A stretch of 64,000 nt of DNA, from contig CP017039.1 of NCBI GenBank assembly GCA_001717545.1, positions 1,240,001 to 1,304,000 on the forward strand. The letters are read 5' to 3'. A program made the position numbers and the translations under genes. The notes below the pieces were generated by a model. It had not been told where the DNA came from. It saw only the letters and a list, made by a program, of their open reading frames with translations, and did no database searches. Below are positions 19,640 to 29,066 of this stretch, one piece after another (the stretch's first letter is position 1; each line of letters opens with the position of its first letter). The stretch comes from Anaerolineaceae bacterium oral taxon 439. GTDB lineage: Bacteria; Chloroflexota; Anaerolineae; Anaerolineales; Anaerolineaceae.

Positions 19640-20221
19640 ATGGATATAAATACGTTTAAAGACGACTATATAAAATTGTACGAGACCGTTTTGGCCGAGC
19701 ACGAACAAGTTTTTCAAAATCAGAACTTAGACGAGCTCCGGGAAACGATCGAAGAAATCATCAAAGCTGATCGAGTTTTCATCATGGGTGTTGGACGTGA
19801 AGGAATCGCGGCGAGGGGTTTCGCAATGCGTCTGATGCATTTAGGAAAGGAAACACACTGGATCTGGGATGATACGACCCCAGGTATGGGGGAGAACGAT
19901 TTATTTATTGCGGTAAACGGTTCTGGAAAAATAGGCCATATTCATTATGTGGTGGAGCAGGCAAAAAACACAGGAGCCAGAATCCTCGTCGTTACAGGGA
20001 ACCCAAATGAAAAAACGCCATTGCTTGCTGATAAAACGCTATTCGTCCCCGCTGCCGTATTCAATGGAACAGACACGCGGTGTATCGAATCAATTCAACC
20101 CATGGGAAATTTATTTGAGCAGCATCTCTTTTTACTATTTGATATGATCATCATGCTGTCAGAAAAGGATTTGAACCTTTCCCACGAATTAATGGAAAAA
20201 CGCCACAGGAATATAGAATAA
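19640..20221 (+). CDS. SIS-domain isomerase, 6-phospho-3-hexuloisomerase-like
   Basis: 193 residues, one SIS domain with the phosphosugar loop MGVGREGIAARGFAMRLMHLG (first part near 51-58) and VNGSGKIGHI. Length and motifs fit 6-phospho-3-hexuloisomerase (PHI/HxlB), which interconverts 3-hexulose-6-phosphate and fructose-6-phosphate. No hexulose-phosphate synthase is nearby, so it may isomerise a phosphorylated product of the imported sugar instead. Last gene of the ABC operon, 6 nt after permease 2 and followed by a strong terminator. Confidence 0.8.
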   Translation: MDINTFKDDYIKLYETVLAEHEQVFQNQNLDELRETIEEIIKADRVFIMGVGREGIAARGFAMRLMHLGKETHWIWDDTTPGMGENDLFIAVNGSGKIGHIHYVVEQAKNTGARILVVTGNPNEKTPLLADKTLFVPAAVFNGTDTRCIESIQPMGNLFEQHLFLLFDMIIMLSEKDLNLSHELMEKRHRNIE

Positions 20222-20263
20222 CCAAGGCCAGCGTCCTTACCGTTTCCTCGTTCTTCGCATAAC

Positions 20264-20300
20264 TTTTTTCAGGCGTATCTGAAAAATACGCCTGAAAAAA
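20264..20300. terminator. strong bidirectional terminator
   Basis: Perfect 15-bp stem TTTTTTCAGGCGTAT / ATACGCCTGAAAAAA with a 7-nt loop (20279-20285), giving T-runs on both strands. It separates the SIS gene (plus) from the convergent MFS gene (minus). Confidence 0.93.
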
Positions 20301-20336
20301 ATCTCGTCGAATATCCAACTCCCGTTCCACGAATGC

Positions 20337-21593
20337 CTACGCCTGCTCCCCGTCAGCCGCCGCGTCCTGCCTGAACAGGAAGACGCAAACGCACGCCAGC
20401 GCAAAGCAGATCGGCGCATAAACGAACAGCGTCGCATACGTTCCGCTCGAATCGCGCAGTACGCCGAACAGGATCGGGCTGAAAATCGCGGCCGCGAACG
20501 AGAAGAAATAGTAATACCCGGTGAACGTCCCCAGCTCAGCCTCGTCCGCAAAATTCAGCACCATCGGCAGCGAATTAATGTTGACGCAGGCCCAGCCGAG
20601 CCCCGCCAACAGCAGCAGCACGCGGACAACCGTCAGATTCGTAATAAAATTCATCGGCAAAAATACAGCGATCATTCCAATCAGTCCCAGCAGGATCGTC
20701 TGACGCCGGCCAATCCTCGCGCCGATAAACCCTGCCGGAATCGCGAACGCAACGAACGAGACCGAGAAGAACGCCAGCGTCATCGCCGCCTGCCCATCGG
20801 TCAGGCCAAACGTCGTCGTCGCGTACAGCGTAAAGAACGTCTCAACCGCGTTAAAAGCGCAGAACCAGAAGAAAATTGCGAACAGAATCAACCCCAACCC
20901 GCGCCGACGTGTTCGGTCCAGCCGTCGAAACGCGCCGAAGCCCCCGCTCCGAAGCGAATCCAGCTCCGATCCGCCCGCGCCCGAAACCGCCGAATCAGGA
21001 GATTTCTTTTCTTTGACAAAGACGAAAAGAAGAATGACCGCGACCAGCAGCGTTCCGGAAGCCATCTGGAACGTTGCGGCACGTCCATACGCGTCGGCTA
21101 ATTTTCCGCCGACCAGGAACGCCAGAATCGCCGCCAATCCCCCCATCAGGTTGATAATCCCATTGGCCTGCGACCGCTGTTTTTCCGGCGTCAGATCCGG
21201 CATCAGCGCGATCATCGGCGAACGCCAGATCGACATGACAAAATTAAACAAGATAACGATCGCCATCAGCGCGAACAGCGAGCGCATCTGCGGAATCAGT
21301 GCGAATAAAATTCCGCAAACCGGCGCGCCAATTATAATGTAAGGCATGCGTTTTCCGATTGGCGTTCGCGTCCGGTCGCTCAACATCCCGAACAATGGCT
21401 GGAAAATCACGCCGAATATATTATCGATCGTCATGATCGACCCAATCAGCGTCGTTGACGATATAAACCCGCGCAAAATCAGCGGAACGAAACTGTTATA
21501 CACGGACCAAAGCAGCGAAGACGAAAAGAACCCTAACCCAATCAGAAACGTCTTCCGCATATCCAAACGATTTCCGGACTTATCTGCGCTCAT
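20337..21593 (-). CDS. MFS transporter, sugar/cation symporter-like
   Basis: 418 residues with 12 predicted helices. MFS loop motifs are present: FGMLSDRTRTPIGKRMPYII between helices 2 and 3, and PAGFIGARIGRRQ in the second half. These resemble GPH (glycoside-pentoside-hexuronide) and sucrose-type symporters. The start at 21593 has AGAGG 7 nt upstream; a longer start at 21635 lacks a good site. It is downstream of the GDPD gene on the same strand (72 nt gap), perhaps in one transcript. Substrate unknown. Confidence 0.85.
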   Translation of the reverse strand: MSADKSGNRLDMRKTFLIGLGFFSSSLLWSVYNSFVPLILRGFISSTTLIGSIMTIDNIFGVIFQPLFGMLSDRTRTPIGKRMPYIIIGAPVCGILFALIPQMRSLFALMAIVILFNFVMSIWRSPMIALMPDLTPEKQRSQANGIINLMGGLAAILAFLVGGKLADAYGRAATFQMASGTLLVAVILLFVFVKEKKSPDSAVSGAGGSELDSLRSGGFGAFRRLDRTRRRGLGLILFAIFFWFCAFNAVETFFTLYATTTFGLTDGQAAMTLAFFSVSFVAFAIPAGFIGARIGRRQTILLGLIGMIAVFLPMNFITNLTVVRVLLLLAGLGWACVNINSLPMVLNFADEAELGTFTGYYYFFSFAAAIFSPILFGVLRDSSGTYATLFVYAPICFALACVCVFLFRQDAAADGEQA

Positions 21594-21665
21594 GTATCGA
21601 CCTCTTTTCTTTATCATCAAGAATAAATCGTTCAACGGGTTTTCACCGGAAGGAACCCCTTAATT

Positions 21666-22469
21666 CTACCCGGCGCTGGCCTGTTTACCCTTCCATAAAG
21701 CGGTTCCGTCAGAGAACGCTCGAACCGCCGCCGCGGGATCATTCGTAATCACGGCGTCCGCTCCCGCCCTGCGGCAGGCTTCAAAACCGGAGACAGAATT
21801 AACCGTCCATCCGTGAACCGCGATCCCACGCCGGTGCGCCATGCCGACGAACGGGCCGAACCGCGCCAGGCGCCAATGCGGATGCAGCGCGGCCGCGCCA
21901 ATTTCCGCCGCGCGGCGGAAAACACCCCAACTGAAAAACTGAAAGAGTAGTCCAACCTTCGCGCGTGGGTCGAGCCGTTTCATTTTCGCCATCGAATCAT
22001 GATTAAAAGACGAATAGAGAACCCGTTCCGAAAAGCTCCGCTCGTCGACCAGCGCCAGAATTTTCTCCTCCATCCCCGGGTATGCCTCGATCGAATTCTT
22101 CAATTCAATATTAATCGTCAGTCGTGACGGCGCGATCAGTTCAAAAACCTCGTCCAACGTCGGAGCCGTTTCAAACGGCGCATCCGGGCGAAAGGCCGCG
22201 AAATTCAGCGCGCGAAGCTCCGCCAGCGTCATCGCCGCGATCCGGCCATGCTTTCCCGTAACCCGAACCGTATCTTCGTCATGCGTCACGACCAGGCGTC
22301 CGTCCGAACTGAGATGTACATCCAACTCGACGCCATCCGCCCCCGCGTCGATTGCGCCCTGAAACGCGGAGAGCGTATTCTCCGGAAACGACACCGACGC
22401 GCCGCGATGCGCCCAGACTCGCGGCTTGGGCACGCTTCGCGGAATATTCGAAAAACCTGAATCATTCAT
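21666..22469 (-). CDS. glycerophosphodiester phosphodiesterase
   Basis: Hydrolyses glycerophosphodiesters to glycerol-3-phosphate and an alcohol. 267 residues, no signal peptide, so cytoplasmic (UgpQ type). Catalytic signature: AHRGASVSFPENTLSAF (His and Arg, then Glu-Asn), followed by ADGVELDVHLSSDG with the metal-binding Glu and Asp, and VVTHDE with the second catalytic His. All key residues are present, in contrast to the broken copy at 31165-31354. Divergent from upp. Confidence 0.93.
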   Translation of the reverse strand: MNDSGFSNIPRSVPKPRVWAHRGASVSFPENTLSAFQGAIDAGADGVELDVHLSSDGRLVVTHDEDTVRVTGKHGRIAAMTLAELRALNFAAFRPDAPFETAPTLDEVFELIAPSRLTINIELKNSIEAYPGMEEKILALVDERSFSERVLYSSFNHDSMAKMKRLDPRAKVGLLFQFFSWGVFRRAAEIGAAALHPHWRLARFGPFVGMAHRRGIAVHGWTVNSVSGFEACRRAGADAVITNDPAAAVRAFSDGTALWKGKQASAG

Positions 22470-22508
22470 GGGTCAAACCGCAGCCTCCTGCAATTTCAAG
22501 CTATCCAA

Positions 22509-22540
22509 ATTATACCGACTTAAATTTAACGCGATATAAT
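22509..22540. promoter_or_regulatory. divergent -10 elements between GDPD and upp
   Basis: TATAAT occurs on the plus strand at 22535-22540 (towards upp) and on the minus strand at 22509-22514 (towards GDPD). Neither has a good -35 at normal spacing. Confidence 0.35.
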
Positions 22541-22586
22541 AAGAAAAATTCATCAAAGACGAGTCTGTCTGCTGGAAGGATCTTTC

Positions 22587-23216
22587 ATGTCAAAACTCAC
22601 CATCAGCAATCATCCGCTCATTCAGCATAAGCTGTCCATCCTTCGATCCGTCGACACCAACCCGACCATTTTCCGCCAGGTCGTCAATGAGCTTGGCATG
22701 CTGCTCTGTTACGAATCAACGTTCGATCTGCCGATTCGCCCGATCGACGTTGAAACCCCGCTGATGAAAACCAGCGGGCAGGTCATGCGCGAGCATATCG
22801 CGCTGATCCCGATTCTCCGCGCCGGATTAGGAATGGTCGAAGGAATTTGGACGCTGATCCCCAACGCCCATGTTTTTCATATCGGTTTCTACCGAAACGA
22901 AGAAACGCTTCAGCCGGTCGAATACTATAATAAACTGCCAAAAGATCATCCGTTCAACTTAGCGTTCATTTTGGATCCGATGCTTGCGACCGGCGGTTCC
23001 GCGATCGCTGCTATCCATATTGTAAAAAAATGGGGCGCCTGCCGGATTAAATTCATCGGGCTGATCGGCGCGCCGGAAGGCATCGACGCCCTGACCCGGG
23101 CTCATCCCGACGTCGATATTCATCTGGCCGCCGTGGACGAGCGCCTGAACGAACGAGGGTATATCCTTCCCGGCCTCGGCGACGCTGGCGACCGCCAGTT
23201 CGGGACCGTATTCTAA
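22587..23216 (+). CDS. upp: uracil phosphoribosyltransferase
   Basis: Makes UMP from uracil and PRPP (pyrimidine salvage). 209 residues, the standard length. The PRPP-binding loop [17 protein letters not shown] is at about residues 130-146, and the C-terminal uracil-recognition segment [17 protein letters not shown] is intact. GGAAGGA lies a few nt before the ATG. Single gene. Confidence 0.97.
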   Translation: MSKLTISNHPLIQHKLSILRSVDTNPTIFRQVVNELGMLLCYESTFDLPIRPIDVETPLMKTSGQVMREHIALIPILRAGLGMVEGIWTLIPNAHVFHIGFYRNEETLQPVEYYNKLPKDHPFNLAFILDPMLATGGSAIAAIHIVKKWGACRIKFIGLIGAPEGIDALTRAHPDVDIHLAAVDERLNERGYILPGLGDAGDRQFGTVF

Positions 23217-23406
23217 GCGTATTTGCGAGGCATGTAAAAAGCAGCCGATTTTCAACGTGGAATCGCCTTTCAACTGCGCATTGCCACGCTATCTCAGGGA
23301 AGCGGAACAATGCGTAGGGTTTTCACCGAGGTAAGGGCTGAAAAGAATAGCTGGTAAAATATACGCATGCGCTTGACAGCGGTCGTGCGCAAGGAGGCAG
23401 GGAAAG

Positions 23407-23748
23407 ATGAAAGAGGACGGAACGAATCAATTCGAAGGCGAACGCAGCGATGCGGACGAGGTGATCCCACTGGGTCCGGACGCAGCCGAGCCGGAGCCAA
23501 TCCTGACGTTTCCATGCGAAATGCCGATGAGGATTATTGGCGAAAACGATCCGGAGATGATCGCGGATGTCTTGAAAGCGTTCGCCGCTAACGGCGTCGA
23601 GGTCAATGAAGCCGACCTCAAAACGGTTCCCAGCCGAGAGAAAAAATATATTTCAGTGAACTATACGTTTACCGCGCAGTCGCGCGAGCAAGTCGACGCG
23701 ATTTATATCGCACTGACGAAGAATCCACGGATCAGGTGGGTTATCTGA
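23407..23748 (+). CDS. DUF493 (YbeD/UPF0250) family protein
   Basis: 113 residues. Residues about 36-113 match the small ferredoxin-like alpha/beta DUF493 fold: FPCEMPMRIIGENDPEM at the start, KYISVNYTFTAQSREQVDAI in the middle. The acidic 35-residue N-terminus is not conserved. AAGGAGG lies 14 nt before the ATG. Family members may regulate lipoylation or other metabolism; role here unknown. The L,D-transpeptidase gene follows 21 nt later, so the two may be co-transcribed. Confidence 0.82.
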   Translation: MKEDGTNQFEGERSDADEVIPLGPDAAEPEPILTFPCEMPMRIIGENDPEMIADVLKAFAANGVEVNEADLKTVPSREKKYISVNYTFTAQSREQVDAIYIALTKNPRIRWVI

Positions 23749-23769
23749 TCGGCGCTTGCAGATTGAAAA

Positions 23770-24852
23770 ATGAAGAATCGGTTCGATGCATCGCGACGAC
23801 AATTCCTGAAGACCGGTATCGCCGCCGTCGGGGCGGGCGTGTTTTTATCGACGGTTAATTTGAATCCCGCGTTCGCGGACGCGTCGCCGATCGGTACGGC
23901 CGGAAAGCAGGCTCGCGTAGCAATCCCCAGCCTCAGCGTCTATTCCCAGCCATGGGACGAGGCGCGGATCATTTATCAGGCGTTCCGGGACGACCTGATG
24001 AACGTTTACTATGAGGTCGAATCGGATCATGGGCCCGGCTATAATCCGTACTGGTATCGGGTCTGGGGCGGATATATTCATTCAGGTCACGTTCAGCTCG
24101 TCGATACGCGGCTGAATCAGGTCGATTACTCGGTGAACAGCGCGCCGGCGCCGGGCGTCCTCGGCGAAGTCACCGTCCCATTTACGCAGGCGAAGCTCCA
24201 TAACCGGGACGGAAGCTGGCGAAACGTTTATCGCTTATATTATGAATCGGTCCATTGGGTCGTCGGCGTCGAAACCGGACCGGACGGTCGAGCCTGGTAC
24301 CGGCTGAAAGACGAATTCTTTGACGTGGACTCGCTTGATTATTTCATAGCGGCCGATCACATGCGGATTATCCCGACTTCCGAACTGACGCCGGTATCGG
24401 TCGACGTTCCCTGGACCCAGAAGCGGATCGAAATCAAGATCGGGCTTCAGCAGCTTACCGCGTTCGAATACGATCGGGAAATCTTCCGGACGACGGTTTC
24501 GACCGGAATTATCAAGGACGTTCCGGACGGGCAGATTCCGACGGCGACGCCGACAGGAACGTTTAATATTCAAAATAAAATGCCGTCGAAGCATATGGGC
24601 GACGGGAACCTGACCGATGATCCCGACGCGTACGAGCTTCCCGGCGTTCCATGGGTCTCGTTTTTTGAGCCTGTGACCGGCGTCGCGCTCCATGGAACCT
24701 ACTGGCATCGGAATTGGGGACTGACGATGAGCCGCGGCTGTGTGAATATGCGGAACGAAGAAGCGAAATGGCTATACCGCTGGTGCACTCCGCGGACGCC
24801 GACGCTGGCAATCGACACGATCGGACTTGGCACGCAGGTTATCGTTTCATGA
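23770..24852 (+). CDS. Tat-exported L,D-transpeptidase (YkuD domain)
   Basis: 360 residues. The N-terminus ASRRQFLKTG with a hydrophobic stretch and AFA near residue 37 is a twin-arginine signal. Two tandem SH3-like segments (about 45-200) precede a YkuD catalytic domain with HGTYWHRNWG and SRGCVNM; the catalytic cysteine is Cys324. It should form 3-3 cross-links in peptidoglycan, or attach proteins, outside the membrane. The layout resembles Anaerolineae homologues I know, and is the main taxonomic hint. Only 7 nt separate its stop from the convergent hemW stop. Confidence 0.93.
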   Translation: MKNRFDASRRQFLKTGIAAVGAGVFLSTVNLNPAFADASPIGTAGKQARVAIPSLSVYSQPWDEARIIYQAFRDDLMNVYYEVESDHGPGYNPYWYRVWGGYIHSGHVQLVDTRLNQVDYSVNSAPAPGVLGEVTVPFTQAKLHNRDGSWRNVYRLYYESVHWVVGVETGPDGRAWYRLKDEFFDVDSLDYFIAADHMRIIPTSELTPVSVDVPWTQKRIEIKIGLQQLTAFEYDREIFRTTVSTGIIKDVPDGQIPTATPTGTFNIQNKMPSKHMGDGNLTDDPDAYELPGVPWVSFFEPVTGVALHGTYWHRNWGLTMSRGCVNMRNEEAKWLYRWCTPRTPTLAIDTIGLGTQVIVS

Positions 24853-24859
24853 TAAATTC

Positions 24860-26023
24860 TCAGATCAGGTCAACGAAAATCTGATTGCTGACGAACGCGC
24901 AACGCGGATTCAGCCGCGCTCTTCCATCCGCGACGATGATCCGATTCGCGGCGGCATGTTCCCTGATAAAATCGGCGAAGACTGCTTCGGCGCGTACGCC
25001 AAAACGATCAGCAAAGCGGTTCAGATCTACCCCTTCGCGGAGCAGGCGCAGCCCGAAAATCATCGTGTCGCGCATCTCGTCCTCCTGCGACTGCCGCTGG
25101 ATCTCAGCGGCGGCGGGAAACGCTGAGCGGGATTGGCCAGCGCGGTTGATCCTGCGGAGATATGCGGCCGTGTTCAGTACGTTTCGCGTTCGGGTATGAG
25201 CGATAAAGCCATGAGCTGCGGCGCCAAAGCCCAGATACGGATCGAGTTTCCAGTACTGCTTATTATGCCGGCTTTCAAATTCCGGATCCTGGCTCCAGTT
25301 CGAAATTTCGTAGCGGTTCCAGCCGCGCCGTTCGAGGAAATCGACGGCGAAATCGTATCGGTCGGCGAGGAGATCGTCACTCAGTTCGGCGAGCTTGCCG
25401 CTTCGGATCGTCCTGGCCAACGGCGTTCTGGATTCGATCGACATCGCATAAAGGGATAAATGATCCGGGCGAAGCGCGCAAGCGAGTTCAAGCGACTCGC
25501 ACCACGCGGCGGCGCTTTGATTCGGATATCCGAAAATCAGGTCCAAACTCAGATTCTCAAAGCCGGCGTCGCGCGCGGTTTTGACGGCGCAGACCGTATC
25601 AGCGAGGGTATGTCTGCGCCCCATCAGCCGAAGCTCGTCATCATGGCCGGACTGCATCCCGATACTGAGCCGGTTCACGCCCATCTCCCGCAGCACGGCC
25701 GCCCGTTCCGCGGTCAGATCGCCCGGATTCGTTTCAAGCGTAATTTCTGCGTCGTCGGTGAGCTCAAACGCCGAACGGATCGTGGCTAAAATTTTTGCCG
25801 CCTGCGCTGCCGGCAGAAGCGACGGCGTCCCGCCGCCGAAGTAAACCGAATGCACCGGCTCCCGAACAATGAGCCGGTCAGCCGTGATCGTTATCTCGGC
25901 GCAGAGCGCGTCGATGTACGGCGCGATCAGGTCGCCATGTTTCGAAGAAGTCACGAAATCGCAGTAATTGCACCGGGTCCGGCAGAATGGGACATGCAGA
26001 TACAGCGACCATCGTTCCTTCAT
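24860..26023 (-). CDS. hemW: HemW-like radical SAM protein (CPO-III-like)
   Basis: 387 residues. The radical SAM cluster motif CRTRCNYC lies at residues 13-20, followed by YFGGGTPSLL and the HemN/HemW middle region (GMQSGHDDELRLMGRRHT). The short N-terminus before the cluster is typical of HemW, a heme chaperone, rather than coproporphyrinogen dehydrogenase HemN. No other heme gene is nearby. Its ATG is 7 nt after the stop of a transposase remnant on the same strand, so its original upstream region has been replaced or interrupted. Confidence 0.88.
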   Translation of the reverse strand: MKERWSLYLHVPFCRTRCNYCDFVTSSKHGDLIAPYIDALCAEITITADRLIVREPVHSVYFGGGTPSLLPAAQAAKILATIRSAFELTDDAEITLETNPGDLTAERAAVLREMGVNRLSIGMQSGHDDELRLMGRRHTLADTVCAVKTARDAGFENLSLDLIFGYPNQSAAAWCESLELACALRPDHLSLYAMSIESRTPLARTIRSGKLAELSDDLLADRYDFAVDFLERRGWNRYEISNWSQDPEFESRHNKQYWKLDPYLGFGAAAHGFIAHTRTRNVLNTAAYLRRINRAGQSRSAFPAAAEIQRQSQEDEMRDTMIFGLRLLREGVDLNRFADRFGVRAEAVFADFIREHAAANRIIVADGRARLNPRCAFVSNQIFVDLI

Positions 26024-26030
26024 GCGCCAA

Positions 26031-26848
26031 TCATAACATGATATAATCGTAAAATTGACAGTTGGAAAGAAAGAAACAGCCCGATTCAGGCGTAAAAAAG
26101 CCAGAAAAGGGCTGTTTTTCTAATCGCAAGGCGGTAGTAATATTCCCAGCGGAATCCCTCTTTGTCTTCGTGCAGATCGATTTCATCTGCGCCGTGGGAA
26201 CAATCTGGCGGTCAGTTCGGACCCCAAAGGCGTCATGCAGCGCATTCGTCAAATCCGTCCGCGTGTATAGCGGGACAAATCCCTGCCCGGGCACAATTTT
26301 CATATTCATATCTCGAAGCGTGGCGATGATTTCTTCAGAAATAAACCGATGATTCAGCTTCTGCTGAAGGATCTTAAACACAATCAACGCAAGGAAGCAG
26401 GTTTGAAAATGGGCCATGATGCGATCCTTATAAAAGGCCGTATCTTTGAAGATTTCCTCGTCAATTTCATCCAGATGATAAGTCTTATCGCATCCAACTA
26501 ACTGCCAGCCGTCTCTCCCCAAGGCAAATTCTTTCAGGAATTCCTTCAGTTTTTTCAGCGATTGTGTTGTGATAAATTTTTGTCCAAATCGATCGTTGAA
26601 ACTCCTATTTCCCGGCGACCCCAGCCTGCCGTCTGTACAGACGGCGAATTCGTCCAATCCATATTCAAATATGATTTTCCGTTCCAGCGGCTTCAGCGAC
26701 TGCTGTTCATTTTCATCCCGTTGAAGATGGAAAAGGACAACGGTATCTCATCCGCGTCCATAAACAGGCCCATTTGCACGATTGGATTCGGTCGATGCTC
26801 TTTGGATATCCCATATTTGCGGAAGCGTTGATCATCAGATATAATTTA
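26031..26848 (-). pseudogene. IS1634/IS4-type transposase, C-terminal remnant with frameshift
   Basis: The downstream frame (26657 to 26031) encodes the C-terminal half of an IS1634-like transposase, including FQTCFLALIVFKILQQKLN and TRTDLTNALHDAFGVRTD. Upstream, in another frame (26848 to about 26722), lies RPNPIVQMGLFMDADEIPL, which belongs to the same protein. A one-base loss near 26720 breaks the frame, and a stop at about 26849 marks the end of recognisable sequence. The N-terminal half is missing, so the element is dead. No terminal repeats were identified. Confidence 0.8.
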
Positions 26849-26943
26849 GAATTAGTATGCGCTAACTTGCGCGACTGTGCTTTTTGCGATTTGGGTCGAG
26901 AAAGCGCGGAAGCATGAGGCAAGCAGATAAAGGACGATTTGTA

Positions 26944-27735
26944 ATGAACCCGGATTATAAGAATTGGGTCCCGAAGGGGATGATGATTGGGCTGGTCGCT
27001 GGCGCGGCCGCGTTATTGGTTTTGTTGATTCTGTTTGGCGGAATGGGGCTCGGCGTTCAGGGCCTGACGCGGACGATCCTGACGATCATCCTTGGAGTCG
27101 CGTTTCTGGCGATTGCCGCGGCCGCGGTCTGGTCCGTCGCGGCGTACCGGGCGTTTTTATTCAGAGATGAGGACAGCCTGGCGCGAAAAATTATCAGCGG
27201 CGTTGCGAGCTGCGTGAAGCTGCCTGACGGCGGAAAAGGATTGGACGTGGGTTGTGGAAGCGGCGCGCTGACGATCGCCTGCGCTAAGGCGAATCCGGGG
27301 GCGGAAATGTTGGGGATCGATCGCTGGGAAGCGGAATATGTTTCGTATAGCTATGATCTTTGTTATCGAAATTCAGCGGCGGAGGGCGTCAAAAATGCGC
27401 GTTTTGCCAAGGGAGACGCGATAAAGCTTGATTTCCCGGATGAGACGTTTGACGCGGTGACGAGCAATTACGTGTATCATAATATTGGCCTCGTCGATAA
27501 GCAGCAGCTGCTGCGCGAGACGCTGCGCGTCCTGAAAAAGGGTGGAACCTTCGCGATTCATGATCTGATGTCGCCGGTTCGATACGGCGATATGCAAAAG
27601 TTTGTGGATTCTTTGAAGGCGCAGGGGTACGAAAAAGTCGAGTTGATCGATACGACGAGGGGAATGTTCATGTCCCGAAGCCAGGCGCAATGGCTGCTGC
27701 TGGGCGGGTCGACGCTGTTGATTGGGACGAAATAG
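26944..27735 (+). CDS. membrane-anchored class I SAM methyltransferase
   Basis: 263 residues. Two hydrophobic helices occupy about residues 10-75 and are followed by a Rossmann methyltransferase domain with motif I LDVGCGSGALTIACAKANPG, an acidic strand end (MLGIDRWEAE) and DAVTSNYVYHN. It is closest in style to UbiE/type 11 methyltransferases. Start 26944 is supported by AAAGGA about 9 nt upstream. Substrate unknown; a lipid or quinone-like substrate is plausible because of the membrane anchor. Confidence 0.82.
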   Translation: MNPDYKNWVPKGMMIGLVAGAAALLVLLILFGGMGLGVQGLTRTILTIILGVAFLAIAAAAVWSVAAYRAFLFRDEDSLARKIISGVASCVKLPDGGKGLDVGCGSGALTIACAKANPGAEMLGIDRWEAEYVSYSYDLCYRNSAAEGVKNARFAKGDAIKLDFPDETFDAVTSNYVYHNIGLVDKQQLLRETLRVLKKGGTFAIHDLMSPVRYGDMQKFVDSLKAQGYEKVELIDTTRGMFMSRSQAQWLLLGGSTLLIGTK

Positions 27736-27744
27736 CGGAAGGCA

Positions 27745-28572
27745 ATGATTCGTAAGCTGATCTTCTTTGTATTTCTGGCGCTTTTTGCGGGGCGTCCGTT
27801 TGTCGGGCGCGTTGAAGCCGCGGCGGACTACGGCGTTTTTATCGGCGTTGAGGAAGCGGAAATTCTGGACGTTTCGGCTGGGTACCGGACGATCGTTGTC
27901 GACGGGCTAAGCTTTTCGGCGGAGACGATCCGGGCGCTGAAAGCCCGGGGGCAGTTTGTTTATTCGTATATCAGCGTCGGCGCTTTAGAAACCTACCGCG
28001 ATTATTTCGCGCGGTTTGAGGTGTTGAAGCTGGCGCGATATGAGAACTGGCCCAATGAATACTGGGTGGACGTCTCGGATCCAGGCTGGGGCGTGTTCGT
28101 TGTAGACGAGCTCGCGAAAAGTCTGGCTGAAAAGGGCGTCGACGGCTTTTTCCTGGACAATTTCGACGTTTACGCGCTGTATCCGGGCGAAAGAACAGCT
28201 CAGGGGCTGACGCGGATCCTGACCGGGCTGAAAGCGTACGACCTCCCGATCCTGATTAACGGTGGGGATGATTTTGTTGAATGGCTGATCGACGAAGGCC
28301 AGGGAGGCCTGATTTCCGGCGTGAACCAGGAGGGCGTTTTTTCGCGGATTGAAGATTACGAACGCGATCTTTTTGAGGCGCAGCCGCTCGCGGACCGTGC
28401 CTATTTTACCGATTATCTCGAAAGGGTCCGACGCGCGGGGCTGGTCGTTTACCTGTTGGAGTATACGACGGATCCGGCGCTGATCCGCGAGATTCAACGG
28501 TACTGCCGCGACAATGGGTTCGGCGTCTATATTTCGTCGTCGGTTGCGCTTGACGGGCGGGAAGCCCGGTGA
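27745..28572 (+). CDS. GH114-like (TM1410 / endo-alpha-1,4-polygalactosaminidase family) secreted protein
   Basis: 275 residues with a Sec signal peptide (residues 1-26, ending RVEAA) and a TIM-barrel of the GH114/TM1410 type. Family segments include FVYSYISVGALETYRDYF, DVSDPGWG, and DGFFLDNFDVY, in which the acidic residues after GVDGFFLDN are probable catalytic residues. Such enzymes cleave galactosaminogalactan-type or other polymers, but many members are uncharacterised. It begins 9 nt after the methyltransferase stop, so the two are probably one transcript. Confidence 0.8.
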   Translation: MIRKLIFFVFLALFAGRPFVGRVEAAADYGVFIGVEEAEILDVSAGYRTIVVDGLSFSAETIRALKARGQFVYSYISVGALETYRDYFARFEVLKLARYENWPNEYWVDVSDPGWGVFVVDELAKSLAEKGVDGFFLDNFDVYALYPGERTAQGLTRILTGLKAYDLPILINGGDDFVEWLIDEGQGGLISGVNQEGVFSRIEDYERDLFEAQPLADRAYFTDYLERVRRAGLVVYLLEYTTDPALIREIQRYCRDNGFGVYISSSVALDGREAR

Positions 28573-28721
28573 TTCGCGGGAGGCTGTCGACGAACGCGCG
28601 ATTAAAAACTGGCGTCTGACGTAAAACGGCCTTTTTGCTTCTTTTCTTTTTGTTGCCCCCTGGGGAATTGCTGTAAAATAGAGGTGTTAAAAAATTGGGA
28701 AGGAGCGATCGAGAAGAGCGG

Positions 28722-29066
28722 ATGAGCGACGAGATTCGGGGGTTAGACGAGTATCAGGCGCGATGTATCTGGACCGCGAAGGATCAGATGAGTCAGCGCG
28801 ATACGCATATGAGCTGGTCGTTGGCGATCGCGGGCGAGGCCGGAGAGCTGGCGAATCTGACGAAGAAGGTCTTTGTCCATGGACACGCCTATGATCAGGA
28901 TCGCGTCGTCGATGAGCTGGGCGATATTCTCTGGTATATCGCCGTTTATGCCGACGCGCTTGGGGTTCCTCTTTCCGAGGTCGCCGAACGGAATCTTGCG
29001 AAGGTTGCGCGCCGTTATCCGAACGGTTTCTCGACCGAAGCCAGCGTCCATCGGAAGGAATCGTGA
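28722..29066 (+). CDS. MazG-like nucleotide pyrophosphohydrolase
   Basis: 114 residues, an all-alpha NTP-PPase of the MazG/phage-MazG type. The metal-binding [11 protein letters not shown] (EExxE-like) and [15 protein letters not shown] motifs are present. It removes pyrophosphate from (d)NTPs, perhaps non-canonical ones. The ATG at 28722 is preferred over an upstream TTG. Its stop overlaps the GTG of the acyltransferase gene by 4 nt (GTGA). Confidence 0.88.
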   Translation: MSDEIRGLDEYQARCIWTAKDQMSQRDTHMSWSLAIAGEAGELANLTKKVFVHGHAYDQDRVVDELGDILWYIAVYADALGVPLSEVAERNLAKVARRYPNGFSTEASVHRKES

